Shown here: positions 27,941 to 35,811 of the stretch, piece by piece | Layout of the letters: every line of letters starts with the position of its first letter | Numbering within the stretch: position 1 is the first letter of the stretch | NCBI GenBank assembly: GCA_028693555.1 | Contig: JAQUVD010000009.1 | Coordinates: 40,336-104,335, forward strand | Length of the DNA stretch: 64,000 bases | Direction of reading: 5' to 3' | Source: Hespellia sp. | GTDB taxonomy: Bacteria > Bacillota > Clostridia > Lachnospirales > Lachnospiraceae | Position numbers and translations under genes: made by a program | Notes under the pieces: generated by a model | Databases searched by the model: none | Told to the model about the DNA's origin: nothing | What the model saw: only the letters and a program-made list of their open reading frames with translations

Positions 27941-28564
27941 ATGAAAAAGATTGGTATCATGGGTGGAACATTCGATCCGATTCATATTGGGCATCTGCTT
28001 TTAGGGCAGATGGCGTATGAATCATTTCATTTAGATGAAGTATGGTTTTTGCCGAATGGAAATCCCCCGCACAAAGATGCGGTTATCACGGAAGAGGCTT
28101 TAGAACATCGGGTGAATATGGTGGAACTGGCGACAGAGAATGTACCATATTTTAGAATGGTTCTATACGAAGCGAAGATTGGAACACATTCGTATACTTA
28201 CGAGACAATGGGCAAATTCAACAAACTGTACCCGGGGACACAGTTTTATTTTATCCTGGGTGCCGATTCTTTGTTTGCAATGGAAGAATGGGCTCATTTT
28301 CGGGAGATATTTCCGACCTGTATTATCCTGGCTGCAATGCGGGATGATAAAGATCAAGAGGATATGAAAGAGCAAATCGCATATCTTCATCGAAAATACG
28401 GTGCAAATATCGAACTTCTCCGTGCCCCACTTTTGGAAATATCATCAACAACAATCCGCAGGCGGGCTTTTCGAAAGCAGAGTGTGAGCTATATGGTACC
28501 AGATGCTGTCGCGAACTACATTGTGCAGAACAATTTATACACAGAAGCATCTGAGAGCATATAG
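27941..28564 (+). CDS. nadD: Nicotinate-nucleotide adenylyltransferase NadD
   Basis: This adenylates nicotinate mononucleotide in NAD synthesis. The 207-residue protein shows the nucleotidyltransferase motif GGTFDPIHIGHL and the C-terminal ISSTTIRRR motif. An ATG three bases earlier is possible, but 27941 has better spacing from AGGAG. It is followed by yqeK, as is usual in Firmicutes. Confidence 0.95.
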   Translation: MKKIGIMGGTFDPIHIGHLLLGQMAYESFHLDEVWFLPNGNPPHKDAVITEEALEHRVNMVELATENVPYFRMVLYEAKIGTHSYTYETMGKFNKLYPGTQFYFILGADSLFAMEEWAHFREIFPTCIILAAMRDDKDQEDMKEQIAYLHRKYGANIELLRAPLLEISSTTIRRRAFRKQSVSYMVPDAVANYIVQNNLYTEASESI

Positions 28565-28615
28565 GGCAGCAACAATTTGTTTGCTGACAATATATAAGAG
28601 GTTGAAGAAATAATA

Positions 28616-29194
28616 ATGGCAGATATTCATAAGATAAGACGAGAATTGGAAAAAGAATTAAAGAAAGACCGATACGATCATACACTTGGCGTTATGTATA
28701 CGGCAAGTGCACTTGCGATGGTTTATGATGTTGATCTGGAACAGGCATTATTAGCCGGACTTCTTCATGACTGTGCGAAGAACCGTTCCATTCAGGATCA
28801 GCTAAGGCTTGCAAAGAAACATCACATCGGTCTGACTGAATCAGAAAGAGCGATGCCGGCATTGATTCATGCAAAGCTGGGAGCGTATTTAGCAAAACAT
28901 TCCTATGGCATTTATGATCAGGCGGTTTTGGATGCGATCACATATCATACGACGGGAAAGGCCGAAATGACGATGTTGGAGAAGATTTTGTATATCTCGG
29001 ATTATATTGAACCGGGAAGAGATCGTCTTGAGACGCTTCCTATCATTCGTAAGATTGCGTTTACAGACATAGATAAGGCTGTATATATGGTGTCTGAGGC
29101 TACTCTTAGCTTTCTAAAGAAGACCGGTCGTAAGGTCGATCGTACAACAGAGATCACTTATGAATATTATAAAAATGTAATTCGAACCAGATAG
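28616..29194 (+). CDS. yqeK: HD-domain bis(5'-nucleosyl)-tetraphosphatase YqeK
   Basis: YqeK hydrolyses diadenosine tetraphosphate symmetrically to ADP. The 192-residue protein has HTLGV (first metal-binding His), LLAGLLHDCAKN (HD) and ITYHTTG with the SDYIEPGRD motif. It sits between nadD and rsfS, the usual context. Confidence 0.93.
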   Translation: MADIHKIRRELEKELKKDRYDHTLGVMYTASALAMVYDVDLEQALLAGLLHDCAKNRSIQDQLRLAKKHHIGLTESERAMPALIHAKLGAYLAKHSYGIYDQAVLDAITYHTTGKAEMTMLEKILYISDYIEPGRDRLETLPIIRKIAFTDIDKAVYMVSEATLSFLKKTGRKVDRTTEITYEYYKNVIRTR

Positions 29195-29206
29195 AGGAGG
29201 TATATC

Positions 29207-29557
29207 ATGGATCAGGCAAAAGAGATGGCACGTCTTGCATGTGCGGCTTTGGCAGATAAAAAAGGCGAAGATATTAAAGTAATTGATATTGCAGGAATTT
29301 CAGTTATGGCAGATTATTTTATTATTGCGAATGGAACCAATGACAGTCAGGTACGTGCAATGGTGGATGCGGTGGAAGAGGAACTCCACAAAGCGGGTCA
29401 TCACCTGCAGCAGAGAGAAGGAGCAGATGGTAAGAGCTGGATTCTGTTGGATTTTGGCGATATCATTGTTCATGTATTTGATAAAGAGAATCGTTTATTC
29501 TATAATCTGGAGCGTATCTGGAGAGATGGAAAAGAAGTAGCAGTTGATTCTTTGTAA
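29207..29557 (+). CDS. rsfS: Ribosomal silencing factor RsfS
   Basis: RsfS binds L14 and blocks joining of ribosomal subunits during starvation. The 116-residue protein has the conserved DYFIIANGTNDSQVRA and WILLDFGDIIVHVF segments. GAGGAGG precedes the ATG. It is the last gene of this housekeeping run and a terminator follows. Confidence 0.95.
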   Translation: MDQAKEMARLACAALADKKGEDIKVIDIAGISVMADYFIIANGTNDSQVRAMVDAVEEELHKAGHHLQQREGADGKSWILLDFGDIIVHVFDKENRLFYNLERIWRDGKEVAVDSL

Positions 29558-29578
29558 TATCCTAATATAGAGAAAGTA

Positions 29579-29628
29579 AGAGACCTTGTAGCTGGATAGA
29601 GTTCGGTTATTGCAGGGCCTCTTTTTTT
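29579..29628 (+). terminator. Terminator after rsfS
   Basis: AGAGACCTTGT pairs with GCAGGGCCTCT (one mismatch, two G-U pairs) and is followed by seven T residues. Confidence 0.75.
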
Positions 29629-29642
29629 GTGGAGTAAAATCA

Positions 29643-29741
29643 GTGGAAGACAATGAAACAGGCTTACAGTTTAATGTCTATTGTTATAACGCTCAACCTA
29701 GCATTGAGATTGATTATGCGACTGGAGATAGCTATTTGTAG
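29643..29741 (+). pseudogene. Fragment of a DNA/RNA non-specific endonuclease (3' end only)
   Basis: Thirty-two codons read VEDNETGLQFNVYCYNAQPS and then IEIDYATGDSYL before a TAG. This resembles the last residues of DNA-entry-type nucleases (the VEDNG...FNVYVYNVQPG...IDYATG pattern). No upstream coding part remains: the frame runs back into the rsfS terminator. The gene was probably deleted, leaving this stub. The recognition is by pattern from memory. Confidence 0.55.
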
Positions 29742-29765
29742 TGATATGTAGTGTAAATGAGTTGG

Positions 29766-29793
29766 TTGCATTATTATAAAAATATATTATAAT
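29766..29793 (+). promoter_or_regulatory. Promoter of the cupin gene
   Basis: TTGCAT (29766-29771) and a perfect TATAAT (29788-29793) with a 16-base spacer lie 47 bases ahead of the cupin ATG. Confidence 0.55.
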
Positions 29794-29839
29794 AAAAGAA
29801 GATACTCGCAGATTCAGACTTAAGAAAAGAGGTAGAAAT

Positions 29840-30172
29840 ATGGAATTGAAAACAGACGTAATCAAAAACATGTGCGGTGGTGAAGGTGAAGTTGTTATTA
29901 AGCATATTTTGGGTGAAACTGAATTACATGGAAATTGTGGTTTGTATGCAGAAGTAACTATAACACCAGGATCTAGCTTGGGATATCATGAACACCATGG
30001 GGAAAGTGAGACGTACTATATTATCTCTGGTGAAGGTGAATATGATGATAATGGACTGAAAAGAACTATTAAAGCCGGAGATGTTACATTTACTCCGGAC
30101 GGAAAAGGACATGCATTGAAACCTACCGGAACAGAACCGATTGTATTTATGGCATTAATAGTCATGGATTAA
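29840..30172 (+). CDS. Small cupin-domain protein
   Basis: The 110-residue single cupin shows motif 1 (GSSLGYHEHHGESETYYIISGEG) in shortened form with metal-ligand histidines HEHH and Glu, and motif 2 (FTPDGKGHALKPTG) with the last histidine. Metal binding is likely; the substrate is unknown. GAGGT precedes the ATG and it has its own promoter. Confidence 0.88.
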   Translation: MELKTDVIKNMCGGEGEVVIKHILGETELHGNCGLYAEVTITPGSSLGYHEHHGESETYYIISGEGEYDDNGLKRTIKAGDVTFTPDGKGHALKPTGTEPIVFMALIVMD

Positions 30173-30312
30173 AAAATCTGAAATTAGAAGGCGAGGAAAT
30201 CATTTCTGTAGAATGTATATAGACTATAAACTCTCCTTTTGAGCTGCTTTTTATAGGAAAAGTGAAGATTCATAAAATTCAAATGTTGAATAATGGCAGG
30301 AGGTACAAAACC

Positions 30313-30666
30313 ATGAAAGATTTGATTGCATATTGTGGACTCGATTGTGAAAAATGTGATGCATATCTAGCAACACTCCATGATGATCAAATGCTGCGCG
30401 AGAAAACAGCAAAACTATGGGCGGAGTTGAATGATGCTCCAATTCTGCCTGAACACATCAACTGTGAGGGGTGTCGTGTCGAAGGAATGAAAACGGTGTA
30501 TTGCGATAGCCTTTGTGCAATTCGTCAATGTGCGTTGAAAAAAGGCGTGACTACGTGTGGCGATTGTCAAGAAATGGAAGATTGTGAAACTGTTGGAATG
30601 ATGATCTCAAATCATCCGGATGCCCTGGAAAATCTACGGAAATGGAAACGGAGGTATTATTCATGA
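30313..30666 (+). CDS. DUF3795 family cysteine-rich protein
   Basis: The 117-residue protein has several cysteine pairs (YCGLDCEKCDAY, NCEGCRVEG, CDSLCAIRQC, CGDCQEMEDC), the pattern of DUF3795 proteins, which probably bind zinc or an iron-sulfur cluster. ATG 30313 follows AGGAGG; the open frame upstream is not used. Its stop overlaps the next start (ATGA). The function is unknown. Confidence 0.8.
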   Translation: MKDLIAYCGLDCEKCDAYLATLHDDQMLREKTAKLWAELNDAPILPEHINCEGCRVEGMKTVYCDSLCAIRQCALKKGVTTCGDCQEMEDCETVGMMISNHPDALENLRKWKRRYYS

Positions 30667-30848
30667 AAAAGACTAAAGTAACACTTGCAGTTATTTTGAT
30701 AACCACTGTATTTTCAATGTTATCAGTTTTTGGTATTGTTGAAAAGATTATACCTGAACCATGGAATATTTTGCTCTCAATTATTGTATTGGGTCCTTGT
30801 TTGACATATTTGATATTATTCCTTGAAAGAGCAATGAAAAAGAAATAA
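30663..30848 (+). CDS. Small two-helix membrane protein
   Basis: This 61-residue protein starts at the ATGA overlap with the DUF3795 gene and has CGGAGG upstream. Hydrophobic helices occur at about residues 5-25 and 33-53, with a Lys-rich end. No family is recognised. Coupling to the DUF3795 gene suggests a shared role. Confidence 0.6.
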   Translation: MKKTKVTLAVILITTVFSMLSVFGIVEKIIPEPWNILLSIIVLGPCLTYLILFLERAMKKK

Positions 30849-30873
30849 TCAGGACTTAAATTATTGACTGATT

Positions 30874-31608
30874 TTATCGCTTATCTGATTGCCGTAGTGG
30901 CCATCCGGATATGTCTCCGTTTAGAATCGCAGTGAACATTCTTTCTTTTGCGCCCGGATGGTCATGATTTAGCTGACGTACCAGTTCTTTTGCATATTGT
31001 CTTTTCGTGTGACCATCGACCGGACATTTGTTTTTTACAACAGGAAGGTCGTATCGATTCTTGAAGCCGATGACATCCCTTTCACTCATAAACATCATGG
31101 GACGAATCACGGTTAAGCCCATCCGGTCCAGGTAAGTCTTCGGTGAGAAGGAATAAAAGCGCCCTTCAAACAGTAAAGATAACAGCATTGTTTCTATGAT
31201 ATCGTCTTTATGATGCGCATAGGCAATCTTATTGCATCCCATTTCCTTTGCGGCGTCATTTAAAGCACCTTTCCGCATCTTTGCGCAAAGAGAGCAGGGA
31301 TTGGATTCTTTTCGCTCTTCGAATAGAATCTGAGCGATTTTAGAGTGTACAATTCGATAAGGAATATGTAACTCTTTACACAGTTTTTCAATAGGCTCTA
31401 AATGAAATTCGTCATATCCTAGATCGACTGTAATTGCACTTAACTCGAAGTGCTTGGGATAAAATCGCTTCAATCCGTGTAAGGCATAAAGGAGTGTGAG
31501 ACTATCCTTGCCTCCGGAAATTCCGGCACAGATATGATCACCCTCTTCAATCATCTGGTATTCATCTATGGCTTTTCGTGTACAACTTAATACTCTTTGG
31601 AGTTTCAT
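30874..31608 (-). CDS. TtcA-like tRNA 2-thiolation ATPase
   Basis: This 244-residue PP-loop enzyme has SGGKDSLTLLYAL (ATP pyrophosphatase) near residue 31, a CSLC pair near residue 104 and a further cysteine (KNKC) near residue 195. This fits the TtcA/TilS-related family that thiolates C32 of tRNA using an iron-sulfur cluster. Whether the target is really C32 cannot be read. GAGAGGA precedes the ATG. A 30-bp palindrome lies 23 bases upstream, shared with the HTH gene and dus. Confidence 0.85.
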   Translation of the reverse strand: MKLQRVLSCTRKAIDEYQMIEEGDHICAGISGGKDSLTLLYALHGLKRFYPKHFELSAITVDLGYDEFHLEPIEKLCKELHIPYRIVHSKIAQILFEERKESNPCSLCAKMRKGALNDAAKEMGCNKIAYAHHKDDIIETMLLSLLFEGRFYSFSPKTYLDRMGLTVIRPMMFMSERDVIGFKNRYDLPVVKNKCPVDGHTKRQYAKELVRQLNHDHPGAKERMFTAILNGDISGWPLRQSDKR

Positions 31609-31631
31609 GTATAAATCCTCTCTATTTAATC

Positions 31632-31661
31632 ATTATTGGCAATATTAAAAAAGACAATAAT
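31632..31661. promoter_or_regulatory. 30-bp palindrome, copy 1 (upstream of ttcA-like gene)
   Basis: Half-sites ATTATTGGCAA and GACAATAAT face each other over an A/T centre. It lies between the ttcA-like gene (23 bases upstream of its ATG) and dtd. It shares its layout with copies at 32206-32235 and 35775-35804 and is probably an operator. Confidence 0.6.
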
Positions 31662-31740
31662 TTAAATCTGTCTTTACCTCATTATACCGAATATGCTATG
31701 ATAGATAAAGTGAAAATATAAAATTAGGAGTGAAATGACT

Positions 31741-32187
31741 ATGAAATTTATAATACAACGTGTAACAGAGGCCTCTGTCGAGGTGAATCAGGAAGTGATT
31801 GGACAGATTGAACAGGGATATATGGTTCTGATTGGAGTAGCAGAAGAGGATACAACTGAAATCGCGGATAAAATGACTAAGAAAATGATCGGACTTCGTA
31901 TTTTTGAAGATGAGAACGGTAAGACGAATATTTCTCTTGCGGATGTAAATGGAGCTTTGCTTCTGGTTTCACAGTTTACGTTATATGCAAATTGTAAAAA
32001 AGGAAACCGACCAAGCTTTATTGAAGCGGGGTCCCCGGATAAAGCGAATGCGTTATATCAATATATCATTTCGGAGTGTAAGAAGCAGGTTCCAGTTGTT
32101 CAGACGGGTGAGTTCGGTGCGGATATGAAGGTTAGTCTTGTCAATGATGGTCCTTTTACAATTATCTTAGATTCAGCACAATTATAA
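31741..32187 (+). CDS. dtd: D-aminoacyl-tRNA deacylase
   Basis: Dtd hydrolyses D-amino acids mischarged on tRNA. The protein of about 148 residues has the family start [15 protein letters not shown], the SQFTLYA motif and the cross-subunit NDGPFT motif that forms the active site. An in-frame ATG at 31735 is also possible: AGGAG lies 4 bases from it and 10 from 31741. It is transcribed divergently from the ttcA-like gene. Confidence 0.95.
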   Translation: MKFIIQRVTEASVEVNQEVIGQIEQGYMVLIGVAEEDTTEIADKMTKKMIGLRIFEDENGKTNISLADVNGALLLVSQFTLYANCKKGNRPSFIEAGSPDKANALYQYIISECKKQVPVVQTGEFGADMKVSLVNDGPFTIILDSAQL

Positions 32188-32205
32188 AGTGAAATGAATA
32201 TATAT

Positions 32206-32235
32206 ATTATTGCCAAAATTAAAATTGACAATAAT
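32206..32235. promoter_or_regulatory. 30-bp palindrome, copy 2 (upstream of HTH gene)
   Basis: This is the most symmetric copy: ATTATTGCCAAAATT against AAAATTGACAATAAT, 12 of 15 positions matching on reverse complement. Its right half contains the TTGACA -35 box of the promoter at 32225-32252, a typical repressor position. Confidence 0.65.
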
Positions 32236-32252
32236 AACTGCTGAAATATAAA
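32225..32252 (+). promoter_or_regulatory. Promoter of the HTH-protein gene
   Basis: TTGACA (32225-32230) and TATAAA (32247-32252) are spaced by 16 bases. The -35 box is part of palindrome copy 2. Confidence 0.55.
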
Positions 32253-32282
32253 GCAAAAATTGATGGAGAATAGGGGGAATCT

Positions 32283-33080
32283 ATGACAAGATTTGATAAA
32301 GAAAATATTTTCTTGTGGCTGCCATCTACCGTGAGCCAGGAAGAAGATCTGGAAAAATTGGAAAAGCTGCTTAAAAAGTTGGATGTAAATATGGAGATAA
32401 CTGAAAATGAGCGTATACATCAGTATCGTGTAAAAATCACATATTCGAAAAAGCGTGTCAACGCAATTACGAACCGTAATGCAGGTAAGAAAAAAATCTA
32501 CCGTAAGAATTTTTCAGTGCTTGATGCGATTGCTATGATCAAAGAAGGATTTACACAGGATGAAGTTGCAGCATTATATGGAATGTCCAAGTGGACTTTG
32601 ATACGCAGGATTAATGATGCCAAACAATCAGATATGTCATTGCCTGCAAAGCTTAAAACAGGAAAAAAGACGGGACGCAGAAGAATGGAAGCCATTGTCA
32701 GATTTCGCGGTGGCGTTTCGAATCAGACATATTCCGATACCTATATGATTGCATGCTTTGAAGGAAAGACAGGAGTACTGCATGCCGGACTCATTTCGGA
32801 AGGTGAATTGAGGGAACGGTACGACGGTGATCTGTATGATTGGGACAATTTGACACCCGAAGTGGTTTCGCAAGAGGATTTGAAGGGGCGCATCGTTGAA
32901 GTGTATACTCGATATCAGGGGGGAATGTATTTTAAATGCCGTGCATCTGAAGATATGAGCTGCATCACAGATGCCAAAATGATGAATCTCGATTTAGAAA
33001 ACATTCCATTCTGGGCTGTTGATTATTATCGCTGGAGAGGAATTGAACTTCCGGCGGAAACGACGGCAGAGGAAGAGTAG
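32283..33080 (+). CDS. Helix-turn-helix protein of unknown function
   Basis: This encodes 265 residues. A basic region at about 50-75 is followed by a helix-turn-helix at about 87-112 (IKEGFTQDEVAALYG then MSKWTLIRRI), similar to resolvase/transposase-type HTH units. The C-terminal about 140 residues form a separate acidic domain with many aromatics (FWAVDYYRWRGIELP) that I do not recognise. GGGGG precedes the ATG. Because its promoter is overlapped by the palindrome also found at the ttcA-like and dus genes, it is a candidate autoregulator and regulon repressor. This is inference. Confidence 0.65.
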   Translation: MTRFDKENIFLWLPSTVSQEEDLEKLEKLLKKLDVNMEITENERIHQYRVKITYSKKRVNAITNRNAGKKKIYRKNFSVLDAIAMIKEGFTQDEVAALYGMSKWTLIRRINDAKQSDMSLPAKLKTGKKTGRRRMEAIVRFRGGVSNQTYSDTYMIACFEGKTGVLHAGLISEGELRERYDGDLYDWDNLTPEVVSQEDLKGRIVEVYTRYQGGMYFKCRASEDMSCITDAKMMNLDLENIPFWAVDYYRWRGIELPAETTAEEE

Positions 33081-33130
33081 AATTTCCAAAAAAATTTAGA
33101 ATTTATCATGGCAGTTGAAAAGACGTATCT

Positions 33131-33177
33131 TGACAATGTAAAGATTGGAGGTTATAATGTTGACAGCGTAAAGTTGC
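33131..33177 (+). promoter_or_regulatory. Tandem TTGACA-N-NGTAAA sites, probable TetR operators
   Basis: Two 13-base sites, TTGACAATGTAAA (from about 33131) and TTGACAGCGTAAA (from about 33160), are about 29 bases apart. Each is a near-palindrome (TTGACA against TGTAAA). They lie directly before the TetR gene, the second one within a few bases of its ribosome-binding site, and one may also serve as a -35 box. Confidence 0.5.
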
Positions 33178-33187
33178 GGAGGAAATC

Positions 33188-33778
33188 ATGGAAAAAAAGA
33201 GCTATCATCATAAGAATTTGAAAAATGACCTAATAGAAAAAGGGATTGAATTGGTTGACGAGTATGGGATAAACCGATTATCTCTTCGCAAGGTAGCGCA
33301 GGCTTGTAATGTAAGCCATGCGGCACCATATAGTCATTTTTCAAGCAAAGAGCAGTTGCTTCAAGAAATGCAGTTATATATTACCAATCAGTTTGCAATG
33401 ATCTTGGAAGATACGGTATCAAAATATCAAAACATGCCAAATTTTCTGAATGAGTTTGGAAAAGCATATATTTCTTTTTTTATGAAACGACCACAATATT
33501 TTAGTTTTCTATTTCATCAAGGTAATATTCAGATAGATTTGGATATTAACGGAAATAAAAAAAGTAATTATAGACCTTTTACTATATACAAAGAGCAAAT
33601 CCTAAAATTGCTTGCCAATTCTGATATGTCGCAAAGTAAAAAAGAAGATTTAGTCATTGCTTTATTTGCATACGTACATGGTCTTACTGCACTTACAACA
33701 ATGAAGAATGTCCATTATAGTCATAAATGGGAAGATAAATTGGATGATTTAATCAAAAGTTTCAGTTGTGAATTTTAG
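33188..33778 (+). CDS. TetR/AcrR family regulator
   Basis: The 196-residue protein has an N-terminal TetR HTH (IELVDEYGINRLSLRKVAQAC, with NVSHAAPYSHFSSKEQLL) and a helical ligand domain. GGAGG precedes the ATG. It lies 8 bases ahead of the EFR1 gene in the same direction and likely represses both through the tandem operators. The ligand is unknown. Confidence 0.88.
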   Translation: MEKKSYHHKNLKNDLIEKGIELVDEYGINRLSLRKVAQACNVSHAAPYSHFSSKEQLLQEMQLYITNQFAMILEDTVSKYQNMPNFLNEFGKAYISFFMKRPQYFSFLFHQGNIQIDLDINGNKKSNYRPFTIYKEQILKLLANSDMSQSKKEDLVIALFAYVHGLTALTTMKNVHYSHKWEDKLDDLIKSFSCEF

Positions 33779-33786
33779 GAGGACTT

Positions 33787-34545
33787 ATGGTTGGAGTATA
33801 TTTAAGTGGCACCGGTAACACAAAGTATTGTGTCGAAAAACTGATTTCATTAATTGATAAGTCCGCAAAGGTAATTGCAATCGAAAGTCCTAATATTCTT
33901 AAATCGATTGAGCAAAATGAAATAATATTTATAGGGTATCCTACACAGTTTTCTAATGCTCCATATATGGTGCGTGATTTTATCAAAAAGAACGCTGGTA
34001 TTTGGAAACATAAAAAGGTATTGTGCATTGCAACTATGGGAGCTTTTAGCGGTGATGGTGCGGGATGTACAGCAAGATTACTAAAAAAGTATGGAGCAAC
34101 TATTTTAGGCGGAGTACATATTCGTATGCCCGATGCCATTTGTGATATTAGATTATTGAAAAAGACATTAGAGGAAAATCGTAGTATTATCGCACGAGCA
34201 GATGAGAAAATTGAGAATATTGCTTCGTATATAGCAAAAGATGTTTATCCCAAAGAAGGCATTACACTGATTGCACATCTGGTTGGATTATTTGGTCAAA
34301 GACTGTGGTTTTATCAAAAGACAAGGAATTACTCAGATAAATTGAAAATCAATAATAATTGTGTTGGATGTGGTAAATGTGTTTCCGTATGCCCAATGAA
34401 CAATCTTTTTATAAAAGATAATAAAGCAATGTCAAACGACCGTTGTACTATGTGTTATAGGTGTATTAGTTTATGTCCCCAAAGAGCAATTACCCTTTTG
34501 GGAAACGAGGTTGTTGAACAATGCAGAATAGAAAAGTATTTATAG
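33787..34545 (+). CDS. EFR1-type flavodoxin-ferredoxin fusion
   Basis: The 252-residue protein has an N-terminal flavodoxin-like domain (GVYLSGTGNTKYCVEKL, an FMN phosphate loop) and two C-terminal 4Fe-4S motifs (CVGCGKCVSVCPMNN and CTMCYRCISLCP). This fits the EFR1 family of Clostridial redox proteins, which probably carry electrons between FMN and clusters. The partner is unknown. It is co-transcribed with the TetR regulator, suggesting a stress or toxic-compound response. Confidence 0.85.
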   Translation: MVGVYLSGTGNTKYCVEKLISLIDKSAKVIAIESPNILKSIEQNEIIFIGYPTQFSNAPYMVRDFIKKNAGIWKHKKVLCIATMGAFSGDGAGCTARLLKKYGATILGGVHIRMPDAICDIRLLKKTLEENRSIIARADEKIENIASYIAKDVYPKEGITLIAHLVGLFGQRLWFYQKTRNYSDKLKINNNCVGCGKCVSVCPMNNLFIKDNKAMSNDRCTMCYRCISLCPQRAITLLGNEVVEQCRIEKYL

Positions 34546-34754
34546 ATTGGGTGCGCTGTCCTATTTGTGGGAATACCAGTGTAGAAGGTGATCCAAATAG
34601 AGTGTGGATAGAAGAAGATTGCACATTAGCGGAATATATGGACGGAGATCATTATAAAACTTACATGATTTATAATAACGCGTTACGTGCAATCGAAAAG
34701 TCCATTGAGCCATATAGCAATGAAAATATTTCGCTTAATACAGAAAGCAACTAA
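34521..34754 (+). CDS. Small CPxC protein resembling a KTR zinc ribbon, possibly degenerate
   Basis: The 77-residue frame overlaps the EFR1 gene by 25 bases. VFIDWVRCPICGN resembles the start of cysteine-rich KTR-domain proteins, but the second cysteine pair expected later is missing and the tail is unrelated. The ribosome-binding site is weak. It may be a degraded or fused gene, or a small real protein. Its 3' end overlaps the convergent dus gene by 4 bases. Confidence 0.35.
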   Translation: MQNRKVFIDWVRCPICGNTSVEGDPNRVWIEEDCTLAEYMDGDHYKTYMIYNNALRAIEKSIEPYSNENISLNTESN

Positions 34755-35731
34755 ACACACCAATCACTGCTAAAAAGAATAGTTACCCGTGATTCATATT
34801 CTTTGAAGGTCTGCGATTTGTTTAATTCTTTATAAGGTTTTTTTGCATCCGCAAAATTTACGATCCAATAGGACCAGAGCTCCTTCATTTTATGGAGAAC
34901 CGGTAATTCACCGCTAAGTAATTCCTGATATGCATGATAAATGGAATCATGAAAGGCAAGTAATTCCCTTTTTTGAAGCTGATTCTGTTGCGGCGTGTTG
35001 TCTGCAGTATTTATTTGGCGCGCGAATGCCGGATCTCGGATGAGTCCGCGACCAATCATCAATGTATCTGTGTTTGGAAATCGTTCTGTCAGTGAGACAA
35101 CATCACTGACAGAATTCAAATCACCATTGTAGATTGGCAGAATTTGACTTTCCTGTCTGATGAAATGAAACATCTCTAAATTAGGCGTATTCTTATAGTA
35201 ATCAGTTTGAACACGAGGATGTACAATTAGCTCATGCAGTGGAAACTGGTTATAGATGTTTAAGAGCACATACATTTCATCCGGTGATTCCACCCCGAGT
35301 CGTGTCTTTACAGACAGCTTCATATCGCCGGAAGAAAAGGAAGAATCATTGTAGACATCTTGAAAAAATTGTTTTAAATCATTTGGTCTGTTCAGAAATC
35401 CAGAGCCCCGATGTTTGCGCACGACAGTGAGAGAGGGACAGCCGAGATTTAGATTAATCTCATGGTAACCAATTCCGCGAAGCTGAGCGGCTGTTGCTAA
35501 AAATGCCTCTGAATTATTCGTCATAATTTGAGGAATGAGAGAGAGGTTCTGATTGTTTTCCGGAAGAAGATCATTGATTTCTCTACTTTTTAAAGGTCTG
35601 TTGATACGCGCATCAATAAACGGGGCAAAATATTTAGATACTCCGCCAAAAATTTCATTATGTGCATTTCTATATACATATTTTGTGATGCCCTCTAGAG
35701 GAGCCATGTAGACTTGTACTGGTTTCTTCAT
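34751..35731 (-). CDS. dus: tRNA dihydrouridine synthase
   Basis: This flavin enzyme reduces uridines in the tRNA D-loop. The 326-residue protein has the start QVYMAPLEGITKYVYRN, INLNLGCPS with the catalytic-region cysteine, KTRLGVESPDE and the MIGRGLIRDP FMN-phosphate motif. The subfamily (DusA/B/C) cannot be fixed; it is a short form. AAGGGG lies 12 bases before the ATG. Palindrome copy 3 lies 43 bases upstream. Confidence 0.92.
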   Translation of the reverse strand: MKKPVQVYMAPLEGITKYVYRNAHNEIFGGVSKYFAPFIDARINRPLKSREINDLLPENNQNLSLIPQIMTNNSEAFLATAAQLRGIGYHEINLNLGCPSLTVVRKHRGSGFLNRPNDLKQFFQDVYNDSSFSSGDMKLSVKTRLGVESPDEMYVLLNIYNQFPLHELIVHPRVQTDYYKNTPNLEMFHFIRQESQILPIYNGDLNSVSDVVSLTERFPNTDTLMIGRGLIRDPAFARQINTADNTPQQNQLQKRELLAFHDSIYHAYQELLSGELPVLHKMKELWSYWIVNFADAKKPYKELNKSQTFKEYESRVTILFSSDWCV

Positions 35732-35774
35732 TTTCTGATAAATCCCCTTATTTTAAATGCTCGTTATAGCTTTC

Positions 35775-35804
35775 ATTATTGCCAAAATTAAAAATGCCAA
35801 TAAT
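35775..35804. promoter_or_regulatory. 30-bp palindrome, copy 3 (upstream of dus)
   Basis: The left half ATTATTGCCAAAATT is identical to that of copy 2; the right half is AAAAATGCCAATAAT. It lies between the dus start (43 bases) and the end of the recombinase gene (7-base gap). Confidence 0.6.
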
Positions 35805-35811
35805 TAAAATG

